A program made the position numbers and the translations under genes. A DNA stretch of 64,000 nucleotides from a virus, in the IMG/VR virus record IMGVR_UViG_3300044691_000591, positions 20,850-84,849 of that record; one strand, written 5' to 3'. The notes beneath the pieces are model-generated. The model ran no database searches, was not told where the DNA came from, and saw only the letters and a list, made by a program, of their open reading frames with translations. Shown here piece by piece: positions 24,621 through 32,731 of this stretch; position 1 is the first letter of the stretch; every line of letters begins with the position of its first letter.

Positions 24621-25505
24621 GTGGCGCTCCCCACAGCGACCCTCGGCGACATCGCCCAGCGGCAGACCACCGCCCTGGCCGAACACACCCACGCCGCCAA
24701 CTACACCGCCACTGCCCCGCTCACCTACGCCCTCCAGGCGGCGCAGACCGCAGCCACCCACGACTGGATCCGCACCACCGGCGGCCTGCACACGCCACCA
24801 ACACCCGCCCAAGCCAAGGCCCTCGCCGCCTGCACCCGCGCCCGCGTCACCGCCGCCATGACCGGACAGGCCGCCCACGCCCAGCGCATCGCCACCGCAG
24901 CCGCCCACACCGCAGGCCAACTCGGCACCCAGCAAGCCACCGCCTTCGCCCGCCACGCCGGATTCACCGCACCGGCTGCCGAAGCCCCACCCCTCGCCGA
25001 CGACGTCACCGTCGGAATCGACCAACTCCCGCACGGCATCAAGCAGGACCACGACGCCGCCATCGCCATGCTCACCGCCGCAACCCTGACCGCCCTCGGC
25101 CTCGCCGCGATCACCGCGGCCGTCAACCGGGCCAAACGCGCAGCCGGCCGCATCCGGGCCACCATCGGATGGTCCGTCACCCAGCAGGTCGCAGCCGGCG
25201 TCACCGCCGTGGCGCGAGCCATCGGGCGCGTGCTCGCGGGCGACGGCGTGATGGTCATGTGGGTGGCCGAACCCGGCGCCTGCCCCGCCTGCCAGGGCTA
25301 CGCCGGACACTCCGTCAAACCCGGACGCCTCTTCCCCGGCGGCCTGTCCACGGACCCGGCGAAGGTCTCCTACCCCGGCGCGATCAACGGCCCCCCGCGG
25401 CACATCAACTGCCGCTGCACCACCATCCCCTGGCACCCGGACTGGCAGGACCCCACACAGCCACCCATGGCCAGCGTCCTGCAGGACCGCGCCACCCGCC
25501 CCTGA
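24621..25505 (+). CDS. Minor head protein, MuF / SPP1 gp7-like
   Basis: 294 residues from the GTG at 24621, which has GGAGG seven bases upstream; a TTG further upstream lacks a ribosome site. The N-terminal 220 residues are Ala/Thr/Gln-rich helices with HAANYTATAPL and IATAAAHTAGQL. The C-terminus has EPGACPACQGYAGHS and PPRHINCRCTTI, the Cys/His pattern of the phage MuF head-morphogenesis domain. Such proteins bind the portal and a few copies enter the capsid. Here it comes first in the rightward unit, before the terminase and portal rather than after them. Confidence 0.85.
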   Translation: MALPTATLGDIAQRQTTALAEHTHAANYTATAPLTYALQAAQTAATHDWIRTTGGLHTPPTPAQAKALAACTRARVTAAMTGQAAHAQRIATAAAHTAGQLGTQQATAFARHAGFTAPAAEAPPLADDVTVGIDQLPHGIKQDHDAAIAMLTAATLTALGLAAITAAVNRAKRAAGRIRATIGWSVTQQVAAGVTAVARAIGRVLAGDGVMVMWVAEPGACPACQGYAGHSVKPGRLFPGGLSTDPAKVSYPGAINGPPRHINCRCTTIPWHPDWQDPTQPPMASVLQDRATRP

Positions 25506-25549
25506 TCATGACCAGTCGAGACGCCCCGCGCGGGCGCGAAGGAGAACCG

Positions 25550-26065
25550 ATGGCCCGCCCGCTCGGCGACGACGAGAAGGCCGAGATTCGCCGCCTGTAC
25601 GCGGATGGCCTGGGCCGCAATGCCATCGCCCGCACGATTGACCGGGCCGTGGGTACGGTCACGGCCTACTGCGCCGCGCAGGGCCTGCTCTTCGACCGGT
25701 CCGAGACCGAGGTCGCCGTCCACGCCCGCAAGGTCGACCTCGCCGCGATGCGCGCCCAGTCCGCCATCGAGCTGCAGGAGGATGCGGACCGGCTTCGGCG
25801 GCAGATGTGGGAGCCGGCCGTGGTCTTCGCGTTCGGCGGCAAGGAGAACGTGTACACCGAGGAGCCGGTGTCCGAGCCGCCGCCGGCGGACAAGCGCACG
25901 TTGATGGCCGCCGCTGTGATGGCCTACGACCGGTCGTTGAAGCTGTCGCCGCCGAAGGCCGGGGGCGGCTCGCAGGAGAACCGGAGCATGCTCGGGACGC
26001 TGGCCGAGGACCTGCGCGCATGGGTGTCCGAGAACGAGTCGGACCGCCCGGAGCAGGTCGACTGA
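25550..26065 (+). CDS. Terminase small subunit
   Basis: 171 residues; ATG at 25550 with AAGGAG six bases upstream is preferred over the ATG at 25508. Residues 1-45 form a helix-turn-helix (EKAEIRRLYADGLGRNAIAR), the DNA-recognition part of small terminases. A helical oligomerisation region follows. It lies 27 bases upstream of the large subunit. It should bind the packaging start site on the phage genome; that site is not identifiable here. Confidence 0.82.
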   Translation: MARPLGDDEKAEIRRLYADGLGRNAIARTIDRAVGTVTAYCAAQGLLFDRSETEVAVHARKVDLAAMRAQSAIELQEDADRLRRQMWEPAVVFAFGGKENVYTEEPVSEPPPADKRTLMAAAVMAYDRSLKLSPPKAGGGSQENRSMLGTLAEDLRAWVSENESDRPEQVD

Positions 26066-26092
26066 CGATGCGCCAGGCGATGCGGGGTGTCC

Positions 26093-27346
26093 ATGCGCGG
26101 ACTTAGCCTCGCCCTGTCCCCGAAGCAGATGGGGTTCATCGCGAACTCGACGGCGCGCATCAACATCGCCCACGGGTCGGTGCGGTCGGGCAAGTCGATC
26201 GCGGCGACGGTGGCGTTCTTCATCGCCGTCAACGAGGCCCCGGACTCGGGGCTGGTGCTCATCATCGGCCGCTCCCTGCAGACCATCGAGCGCAACGTCC
26301 TGGACCCGATGATGGACCCGGAGCTGTTCGGGTCCCTGTCAGCGGATGTGCAGCACACGCGTGGAGCGACGACGGCAACGATCTTGGGCCGCACCGTGCA
26401 CCTGATCGGCGCCTCGGATGCGCGCGCGGAGGGCCGGCTGCGCGGCCTGACGGCCTGCCTGGCCTTGGTGGATGAGGCGACGCTGCTGCCTGAGGGCTTC
26501 TGGAACCAGCTTCTGGGCCGCCTGTCCGTGCCTGGGGCGAGGCTGCTGGCGAGTACTAACCCGGACTCGCCGCAGCATTGGCTGCGGCGTGACTTCCTGC
26601 GCCGCGAGGACACCCTGAACCTGCGCTCGTGGCACTTCACCCTGAAGGACAATCCTTCGCTTACCCGCGAGTACGTCGACGGTCTGTCGGCGGAGTACAC
26701 GGGCCTGTGGCGCAAGCGGTTCCTGGAGGGCCTGTGGGTCGCCGCGGAGGGCGCGATCTTCGACATGTGGGACGAGGACGTCCACGTCGTCGACCGGGTG
26801 CCCATCGGCCGGATCCGGCGCTGGATCGCGCTGGGCGTGGACTACGGCACGACGAACCCGTTCCACGCAGTGCTGATCGGCATCAGTGAGGAGCGGCGCC
26901 TGTACGCGGCGGCGGAGTGGCGCTACGACTCGCGGCACATGCGCCGTCAGCTCACCGACGTGGAGTACTCGGAGCGGCTGCGCGCCTGGATGTCCGACGT
27001 GCCGCACATCGGCCCGGTGCGCCCGCAGTACGTGGCCGTGGACCCGTCGGCGGCCTCGTTCAAGACACAGCTGTTCCGCGACAAGCTGCGCCCCCACGCG
27101 GCCGACAATGCGGTCCTGGACGGCATTCGCACCATGTCGTCGCTCCTGGCGGGCCGCCAGCTCTTCGTTGACGCCTCGTGCACGGAGTTGATCTCTGAGA
27201 TCCCCGGCTACTCGTGGGACGACCGCGCCCAACTGTTGGGAGACGACAAGCCCATCAAGGTCGCCGACCACGGAATCGACGGGCTCCGCTACGGCCTGAT
27301 GACCACCCGGTCCCAGTGGCAGCACCAGCTCGCCCCCGCCGCCTAA
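26093..27346 (+). CDS. terL: Terminase large subunit
   Basis: 417 residues from the ATG at 26093; a GTG at 26087 would add two. NIAHGSVRSGKSIAA is the Walker A loop, CLALVDEATLL the Walker B strand with the catalytic Glu, and ASTNPDSP the coupling motif. The C-terminal nuclease starts with ALGVDYGTTNPFHAV (first acidic residue of the RNase H fold) and has a second acid in VAVDPSAASF. It pumps DNA into the prohead through the portal and cuts it. The family is the SPP1/phage-type large terminase. Confidence 0.95.
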   Translation: MRGLSLALSPKQMGFIANSTARINIAHGSVRSGKSIAATVAFFIAVNEAPDSGLVLIIGRSLQTIERNVLDPMMDPELFGSLSADVQHTRGATTATILGRTVHLIGASDARAEGRLRGLTACLALVDEATLLPEGFWNQLLGRLSVPGARLLASTNPDSPQHWLRRDFLRREDTLNLRSWHFTLKDNPSLTREYVDGLSAEYTGLWRKRFLEGLWVAAEGAIFDMWDEDVHVVDRVPIGRIRRWIALGVDYGTTNPFHAVLIGISEERRLYAAAEWRYDSRHMRRQLTDVEYSERLRAWMSDVPHIGPVRPQYVAVDPSAASFKTQLFRDKLRPHAADNAVLDGIRTMSSLLAGRQLFVDASCTELISEIPGYSWDDRAQLLGDDKPIKVADHGIDGLRYGLMTTRSQWQHQLAPAA

Positions 27347-27365
27347 CCCCTCTTGGAGACCCGAC

Positions 27366-29054
27366 ATGCCGCTGCCCCTGGACGACGCCCCCTGGCCGCC
27401 GCCGGACCTCAACCCGGTGTGGAACTCGCTGCAGGTGTGGCACGCCTGGTATGCGGGGCTGCCCAAGGACCTGCAGTCCGTGTACGGGGGTGTGGCCACC
27501 GCGGGATCGTCGCCGCTGGCCCGGCAGTTCTTCGACATGGACAAGCCCGGCTCCAACCAGGTGTCCGTGGTCGCGCGCACGTTCTGGGGCGAGCCGATCC
27601 CGCCTGGTGAGCGGCGCGTCAAGTTGCACATTCCGCTGCCGGGCGACATCTCGGAGCTGTCGGCGTCGTTGCTGTACTCCGAGCTGCCGCAGATCCGGGC
27701 CGCGGACACCAGCGGCCTGGGCACGGCGACGACGGACCGCATTGCCCGTTACCTGGACGACCGTGGCCACGCCACCCTGCTGCAGGGCGCCGACACTGGC
27801 TCGGGGCTGGGCGGCGTCTATCTGCGGGTGGTGTGGGACGCGACGCTGCGCGATCACCCGTGGCTGACCGTGGTGCACCCGGACATGGCCGTCCCGGAGT
27901 GGCGCTGGGGCTGCCTCACCGCGGTGACGTTTTGGCAGACTGTGCAGCAGGACCCGTCGGGCACCGAGGAGTGGCGGCTCCTCGAATACCACACCCCGGG
28001 CCTGATCGAGTACGGCCTGTACAAGGGATCGCTGACGGAGATCGGCGAACGCCTGCCCCTCGCCGCACACCCCAAGGGCGTGGAGCTGATGGGGCAGCTC
28101 ACCGACAAGACGCCGGGCCGCGAGCAGCAGGTCACCGGCGTCGACAAGCTCCTGGCCGTGTACATCCCCAACATGCTCCCGAACCGGGTGTGGCGTACCG
28201 TGCCCGGCTCCGAGCCGCTGGGGCGCTCGGACTACACGGGCATCGAGCAGCTCTTCGACTCCCTGGACGAGACGTGGACGTCGTGGATGCGGGACCTGCG
28301 CCTCGCCCGCTCCCGGATCATGATCCCGCAGTCGATGCTGGAGACCGACGGCCCGGGGCAGGGGGCGATCTTCCGCGACAAGGAAGTGTTCGTGCAGATC
28401 AACAGCCTCGCCGACGGCACCAGCGGCGAGGCCATCACCATGAACCAGTTCCAGATCCGCGTGAAGGAGCACGAGGACACGTGCACCGCGATCGTCAACC
28501 AGGTCCTGCGGTCCGCCGGCTACTCATCGCAGTCCATGGGCGCGGACAAGGGCATGGTCGCGGTGACGGCCACGGAGATCGCCGCCCGCAAGGAGCAGTC
28601 CCTCGCCACCCGGGACACGAAGATCCTGTACCAGCGTCCGGCGCTGGATCAGGTGTTGAAGGTGCTGCTGGCCGTGGACGCGAAGTGGTTCAAGGCTGCC
28701 GTGGACCCGACGGCGGACCTGACCATCGCGTGGCCGGACGCGGTGCAGGCCGACCCTCAGTCCCAGGCCACCACGCTGTCGTTCCTGAAGGCCGCCTCCG
28801 CAGCATCCACGGACACCATGGTGCGGATGCTGCACCCGGAGTGGGAGGACATTGAGGTCGCCGAGGAGGTGGCCCGCATCCGCGAGGAGTCCGCACCGCC
28901 GGTCACCCTCACCGCCCCTGCTGCACAGCCGACAGGGCAGGTTCAGCAGCAGGGCCAGGAACCGGGGCAGGCGGAGGAGGGCACGGCGGCCTCGGCGTGG
29001 GCGGACCAGGCCGATTCGGAGGGAGCAGCCCAGCCGGGGGCTGCGGCGGCGTAG
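27366..29054 (+). CDS. Portal protein
   Basis: 562 residues. The opening PDLNPVWNSLQVWHAWYAGL, then FFDMDKPGSNQVSV and LHIPLPGDISELSASLLYSE, match actinophage portals of the SPP1 gp6 type. LPNRVWRTVPGSEPLGRSDY and FDSLDETWTSWMRDLRLARS form the clip/stem region. IVNQVLRSAGYSSQSMG and TEIAARKEQSLATRDTKILY form the long helices near the crown. The C-terminal 45 residues are Gln/Ala-rich and flexible. It follows the terminase by 19 bases. Confidence 0.92.
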   Translation: MPLPLDDAPWPPPDLNPVWNSLQVWHAWYAGLPKDLQSVYGGVATAGSSPLARQFFDMDKPGSNQVSVVARTFWGEPIPPGERRVKLHIPLPGDISELSASLLYSELPQIRAADTSGLGTATTDRIARYLDDRGHATLLQGADTGSGLGGVYLRVVWDATLRDHPWLTVVHPDMAVPEWRWGCLTAVTFWQTVQQDPSGTEEWRLLEYHTPGLIEYGLYKGSLTEIGERLPLAAHPKGVELMGQLTDKTPGREQQVTGVDKLLAVYIPNMLPNRVWRTVPGSEPLGRSDYTGIEQLFDSLDETWTSWMRDLRLARSRIMIPQSMLETDGPGQGAIFRDKEVFVQINSLADGTSGEAITMNQFQIRVKEHEDTCTAIVNQVLRSAGYSSQSMGADKGMVAVTATEIAARKEQSLATRDTKILYQRPALDQVLKVLLAVDAKWFKAAVDPTADLTIAWPDAVQADPQSQATTLSFLKAASAASTDTMVRMLHPEWEDIEVAEEVARIREESAPPVTLTAPAAQPTGQVQQQGQEPGQAEEGTAASAWADQADSEGAAQPGAAAA

Positions 29055-29102
29055 GCTGCCCGCCTGTGCACGCCAAGTGGCGTGCAGGTGGGGGGATGCG
29101 GG

Positions 29103-29315
29103 ATGTCGGTACGTCTGCGCGGCGGGGTGGGCCCGGTTCGGGTGTCGGTGCCGCTCATGCCCCGAGGGATGCTGCGCGCCTTCGTGATGCTCTTCGTCTA
29201 CACCGGCGTCGGGGTGTGGCTGCTGTGCAAGTTCATCTACTGGACCGCCCCGGTGTGGATCTGGCGGACCTCGCATCGGGCGTGGCTGCGCTCGCGGGCA
29301 GGCCAGCAGCCATAG
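29103..29315 (+). CDS. Small membrane protein after the portal
   Basis: 70 residues with a basic N-terminus (VRLRGGVG) and a hydrophobic core (LRAFVMLFVYTGVGVWLLCKFIYW is one continuous segment, about residues 22-45), then a Trp/Arg-rich tail. The segment would span the membrane with the basic start inside. Last gene of the rightward packaging unit. No family is recognised; it could be an infection-stage membrane protein. The ATG at 29103 has a G-rich stretch upstream. Confidence 0.55.
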   Translation: MSVRLRGGVGPVRVSVPLMPRGMLRAFVMLFVYTGVGVWLLCKFIYWTAPVWIWRTSHRAWLRSRAGQQP

Positions 29316-29333
29316 CGATCCGGTGCGGGCGGC

Positions 29334-29675
29334 TCAGCCGGTGACGGTCAGCGGATAGGCGGGGATGGCGACGATCTCCGGATTGTCGGTGACCCGCACC
29401 GACACCTGGTACTGACCCGGCGCCAGCTGCGTCGTACCACCCGGCCCGACCATGCACAGGGCCGTGTACCAGCCGCCCGCAGCAGTCGGGGTCACGCCGT
29501 CCCAGGAGCCCGCATACCAGTGCGCACCAACAAGAGCAGCCCCAGGCCCGGTGAACGCGAACTCGACCGTGTCGCCGGTCGGGTCGTGCGGGGCACCGCC
29601 TGAGGTCGCCCTCACCCAGGCCGGAACGAACTCCAGGGATGCCGCAGAAATGGACCTGGTCACGGGCACAGTCAC
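29334..29675 (-). CDS. Ig-like structural protein
   Basis: 113 residues, beta-rich: ISAASLEFVPAWVRA, GDTVEFAFTG, GQYQVSVRVTDNPEIVAIPA. The closing VRVTDNPEIV pattern is that of an immunoglobulin-like or phage surface beta-sandwich. It lies in a leftward trio with two other structural-looking genes between the packaging and transfer units. A virion or decoration role is inferred. Confidence 0.6.
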   Translation of the reverse strand: MTVPVTRSISAASLEFVPAWVRATSGGAPHDPTGDTVEFAFTGPGAALVGAHWYAGSWDGVTPTAAGGWYTALCMVGPGGTTQLAPGQYQVSVRVTDNPEIVAIPAYPLTVTG

Positions 29676-29684
29676 GGGCTCACC

Positions 29685-30929
29685 TTACGCATCGGGTTCA
29701 CGGGCGGTCCAGCGCTGGACACCGGCCCTGGCCGTCCAGCGGGACTGTTCGGGGGCGCAGGCCGTCCAGCGCTCGGGGGCGGCCCTGACGGTGAAGACAA
29801 TGTCCCGACTGGCGGCGCCTGCGACGATCGGCCTCGCGGTGCCGGTCTCCACGGCCGGCCCGAGGGCGGCGGCCTTGGCGCCCGTCAGCGGCTGGGCCGC
29901 CTCGACGGATACGGCCACGCCGAGGGTTTGACTCGCCATGTGCGCCAGGGGCTGTGCGGACTCGGTCTGCGCGGCGACAGGAAGCGGCGCGGCCTTGGCC
30001 CCGGCGACGGCCTGCCCGGCGGCGACCTCAACCGCAGCACCGGGCGTGGCCGTCTTGCCGCCGGCCGGGGCCTGCGCGGAGTCGGCCGTGGCGGCAGGGC
30101 CGAGGAGGCTTGCCTTCGTGCCGGCCAGTGCCTGTGCCGACTCGGCCGCGGCGGCGAAGGCCAGGGCAGCGGCCTTGGCGCCCGTGGCGGGCTGCGCCGT
30201 CTCGGTGGCGGCTCCGATACTGAGCGGTGTCGTCTTCGTCCCGGTCACCGACTGGGCGGACTCGACGGCGCCCGCAAAAGTGATGGTGGCCGTCTTGGCG
30301 CCGGCGAGCGACTGCGCGGCGTCGGGCCCCGCGGCGATGCCGAGGGTGGCCGACTTCGCCCCCGTGAGCGTCTGGGTGGTCTCAATGCCGCTGGCGATGC
30401 CGAGGGTTGCGCCTTCGGTCACGTCCGCGGCGGCGAAGTTGTCGTAGCGGAGCGCGCTGGCTGAGTCGCCGCGGATGCCGACGCTGGTGCCGGTCGTGAC
30501 GGCCGTGTTGGTGACGGAGATGCGCAGGGTGCCGTTGACGTATCCGGTGATTGCCGAGCCGACTGCCTGGATCTTGACGACGTCGCCCGCTACGGCTGCC
30601 GCAGCGTAGGTGCCGATGCTGGTGAAGCTGCTGCCGACAACCTGGAACAGGTCCCAGCTCGTGCCGTTGTTGCGCAGCAGGTAGCCCTGGGTGAAGCCCA
30701 CATTTCCGCGGCACCACACGCCCTGGCTCGCCACCGTGGTTGCGGGGATGGCGACCTGCGCGTAGTGGTCGTTGCTGGCCATGGCGGTCGCGGCGCGCAG
30801 GACGATCGTGCCGCCTGCTGCGCCGGGTGAGAGCTGGTTGGAGACGACCGTCCAAGTGCCGGATACCTGGACCCAGCTGGCGCCGACAGCTCCGTCGGCG
30901 CGGTTGAAGTCGTCGGTGAACGTCGTCAC
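29685..30929 (-). CDS. Lectin-like surface protein with ten 20-residue repeats
   Basis: 414 residues from the GTG at 30929 (GGGAGG seven bases upstream). Residues 1-165 look like a concanavalin/LamG-type beta-sandwich (FTDDFNRADGAVGASW, VWCRGNVGFTQGYLLRN). Residues 174-373 are ten head-to-tail 20-residue units with the pattern A-x-L-x-x-A-x-x-x-E-x-A-Q-x-L-x-G-x-K. The tail has three WTA motifs (ERWTACAP, SRWTARAG, QRWTAREP). There is no signal peptide, so it is probably a virion fibre or decoration rather than a secreted protein. Unit copy number could vary by recombination. Confidence 0.75.
   Translation of the reverse strand: MTTFTDDFNRADGAVGASWVQVSGTWTVVSNQLSPGAAGGTIVLRAATAMASNDHYAQVAIPATTVASQGVWCRGNVGFTQGYLLRNNGTSWDLFQVVGSSFTSIGTYAAAAVAGDVVKIQAVGSAITGYVNGTLRISVTNTAVTTGTSVGIRGDSASALRYDNFAAADVTEGATLGIASGIETTQTLTGAKSATLGIAAGPDAAQSLAGAKTATITFAGAVESAQSVTGTKTTPLSIGAATETAQPATGAKAAALAFAAAAESAQALAGTKASLLGPAATADSAQAPAGGKTATPGAAVEVAAGQAVAGAKAAPLPVAAQTESAQPLAHMASQTLGVAVSVEAAQPLTGAKAAALGPAVETGTARPIVAGAASRDIVFTVRAAPERWTACAPEQSRWTARAGVQRWTAREPDA
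29811..30410 (-). repeat. Ten tandem 60-base units inside the fibre gene
   Basis: The segment encodes ten consecutive 20-residue units without gaps. Each unit keeps an Ala/Leu start, a central Glu or Asp followed by Ala-Gln, and a terminal Gly-x-Lys in most copies. Codons differ between units, so the DNA repeats are diverged and the array is not freshly amplified. The final unit loses the Lys. Confidence 0.8.
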
Positions 30930-30961
30930 GTCGGCGCCTCCCGCTGTCGGCCCGGTGGGAG

Positions 30962-31408
30962 TTACGCGGCGGAGGTGGCCCGGTAGAGGTCCGCGATGGC
31001 CAGGACGAAGGTGTTGCCGTCCGGCGTCCACGGCAGGTCGTGCTTGGTGAGCGGGATGAGGTCCGCGTCGGTGCCGGTGGTGGTATCGGGGTCGTAGCAG
31101 ACCACGACGGCGCTGATCGCGTTGCCGGTCGGTGCGGTGAAGGTGACGTCGGCGGCGTCGACGGCCACGCGGTCGCTGGTGTTGTCGACGGTGACGGTGA
31201 CGCTGGCGAGCGCCTTCCTGGTGACGGTGGTCTGCTCGTTGGTGGTGCCGGCGACCACGGAGCCGAAGTCGGCCTTGTCGCGCAGGACGGTGTCGGTCTC
31301 CAGGCCGCTGGTCTCCAGGGCGATGAGGACGAGGCCGTCGTTTGCGGCGGGCAGGCTGGCGTAGTAGGCCACCTTGCCGAGGGCGATGTTGAAGACGATG
31401 TTGGCCAC
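30962..31408 (-). CDS. Structural protein of unknown role
   Basis: 148 residues from a GTG at 31408 with GGAGG ahead. ANIVFNIALGKVAYYASLPA and NDGLVLIALETSGLETDTVL open a beta-rich domain; TSDRVAVDAADVTFTAPTGN continues it. VVVCYDPDTTTGTDADLIPL supports an acidic loop, possibly binding metal. Actinophages carry similar proteins next to fibre genes. It is transcribed with the repeat protein, 32 bases apart, and is the first gene of the leftward trio. Confidence 0.65.
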   Translation of the reverse strand: MANIVFNIALGKVAYYASLPAANDGLVLIALETSGLETDTVLRDKADFGSVVAGTTNEQTTVTRKALASVTVTVDNTSDRVAVDAADVTFTAPTGNAISAVVVCYDPDTTTGTDADLIPLTKHDLPWTPDGNTFVLAIADLYRATSAA

Positions 31409-31546
31409 GCTGATCTCCTCCACTCGGTCGAGTCGGGGGTGAACTGCGCGTTCGGCTTCGCGCGGGTCGCTGCCCTTGCTGTCGTGCTGCCAGCGTAGGG
31501 CATCAGGGGCGGCCATGGTCATCGTCGCCGGGCTGGCCGTGACATG

Positions 31547-31589
31547 CCGCAGCCCCCACTCGGCGGGGGGATGCGAGTGGGGGCTGCGG
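31547..31589. terminator. Strong 16-bp hairpin upstream of the fibre trio
   Basis: CCGCAGCCCCCACTCG at 31547-31562 pairs perfectly with 31574-31589 across an 11-base loop. The rest of the 282-base gap from 31409 to 31690 holds no gene that I can support. It lies upstream of the leftward trio, where it would insulate it from leftward transcription of the transfer module. Confidence 0.8.
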
Positions 31590-31699
31590 TGCACGGGTGT
31601 ACCAACCGTGCACCCAGCATGCCCGGTTGCGGGGCACACCGTGGGCGAATCACGCTGTTTCTGCTGCGCCGTCGGTGACTTGGCGTCACGATGGGGCGC

Positions 31700-31861
31700 A
31701 TGGAGACCGTCGTGACGGTGCAGGCGCGCAGCGAGGCCGAGGCTGAGCGGTGGCTGGAGAAGCTGCGCACGATCGGACTGGAGCCCGTGTCGGCGCCGAA
31801 GCAGCCGGTGGGGCGCGACAGGTGGATGGTCCGCGCCCGGCCCGCGACTCAGCCAGGTTGA
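31700..31861 (+). CDS. Small rightward protein in the gap before the transfer module
   Basis: 53 residues from the ATG at 31700 (the ATG at 31691 would add three). VVTVQARSEAEAERWLEKLR is a strand-helix unit, followed by TIGLEPVSAPKQPVGRDRWM, giving a possible small alpha-beta fold. Codon use is of coding type. It converges on, and overlaps by 13 bases, the end of the leftward gene at 31849. No clear ribosome site was found, so expression is uncertain. Confidence 0.5.
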   Translation: METVVTVQARSEAEAERWLEKLRTIGLEPVSAPKQPVGRDRWMVRARPATQPG

Positions 31862-32049
31862 TCGACGCGACTGCCGCTGTCCACGTCCACGCCGATCTTC
31901 TGCAGCTTCCCCCCGAACGACACCGTCGCGTTGACCACCGTCCCGCCGTCGGCCCCGGTCCGCATCGCGTCCTGCACGAACGCGGCCACCTCGTCCAGCG
32001 TCAGGAACTGGCCTCTGTCGGCCGCGTGCTCGACCTTCTTCTTCGCCAT
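31849..32049 (-). CDS. Small basic protein at the end of the transfer module
   Basis: 66 residues from the ATG at 32049 (AAKKKVEH start). LTLDEVAAFVQDAMRTGADG is an amphipathic helix, followed by a beta part (VVNATVSFGGKLQKIGVDVD). The start at 32049 has GAGG nine bases upstream. I do not recognise it. It is the last gene of the leftward unit that includes the Mrr and TraB-like genes. Confidence 0.6.
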   Translation of the reverse strand: MAKKKVEHAADRGQFLTLDEVAAFVQDAMRTGADGGTVVNATVSFGGKLQKIGVDVDSGSRVDQPG

Positions 32050-32098
32050 GCCCTCATCCTCTCGCGTCCACCGCGCCACCGTCCGGCGGTCGCGGGCG

Positions 32099-32731
32099 TC
32101 AGTGCCACGGTGCGGGGCCGGTCCGGGACGCCCAGGCGGCCAGGGCCTGCTCGTCGAACAGGCGCAGCCCGACGCGCCGGCCGAACGCGGCGGCCTGCTC
32201 GGTGAACGTGGACGTCGTCACCACTGCGGCGAGGTCTGCGCCGTGGATCTGCCGGTACGTGCCGTTGACCGCCTGCACCATCGGGGAGCGAACCGGGTTG
32301 CCGACGGCGTAGCGCTTGGCCTGGATCAGGATCCGGCGGCCGTCCGGGGTGGTGGCCAGTACGTCGGCGGCGAGGTCTCCTGCTCCGCCGACGACGGTGA
32401 CGTTGCGGCAGCCGTCGCGGCGGCACAGGTCGGCGAGGGCGTGCTCGAACTGGGTCGGGCTGAGCCGCCGGAAGTCCATGACGGGGCGCCGGCAGTAGGG
32501 CGCGATGGTGCGGCGCTGAGCGCGGTGCATCTTGATGTACACGAAGCCAATGGCGGTGGTGGCTGCGATTGCCGCAACGCAGATCATGATCTGCGGGTGC
32601 CGGGAGAGCCACAGTGCGGCGTCGAACAGGATCAGGGCGGCAATGATCAACATGGGGCCGGTGATCCGCTGGCGCTGTACGCGCCTGCGCAGTTGGGCTT
32701 TCGCCTGGCGCACGCGGAGAGGTGTGGTCAC
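32099..32731 (-). CDS. Membrane-anchored Mrr-type nuclease
   Basis: 210 residues from the GTG at 32731, whose start overlaps the translocase stop (GTGA). Two membrane segments lie at about residues 20-66 (MLIIAALILFDAALWL and MICVAAIAATTAIGFVYI). The rest is a Mrr-type PD-(D/E)xK nuclease: SPTQFEHALADL carries the leading Glu, GDLAADVLA the active Asp and RILIQAKRYA the Q-x-K. All three are present, so it may be active. This type is known from restriction enzymes acting on modified DNA and occurs near plasmid transfer genes. It could cut foreign or modified DNA, or nick at the transfer site; neither is shown. Confidence 0.8.
   Translation of the reverse strand: MTTPLRVRQAKAQLRRRVQRQRITGPMLIIAALILFDAALWLSRHPQIMICVAAIAATTAIGFVYIKMHRAQRRTIAPYCRRPVMDFRRLSPTQFEHALADLCRRDGCRNVTVVGGAGDLAADVLATTPDGRRILIQAKRYAVGNPVRSPMVQAVNGTYRQIHGADLAAVVTTSTFTEQAAAFGRRVGLRLFDEQALAAWASRTGPAPWH

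Noticed and set aside
26339-27742. 467-residue minus-strand frame across terminase and portal starts
   Set aside because: Antisense of two confidently identified genes and crosses their boundary.
29811-30410. CRISPR-like array
   Set aside because: The 60-base units are coding, diverged and without spacers, and are explained by the 20-residue protein repeats.
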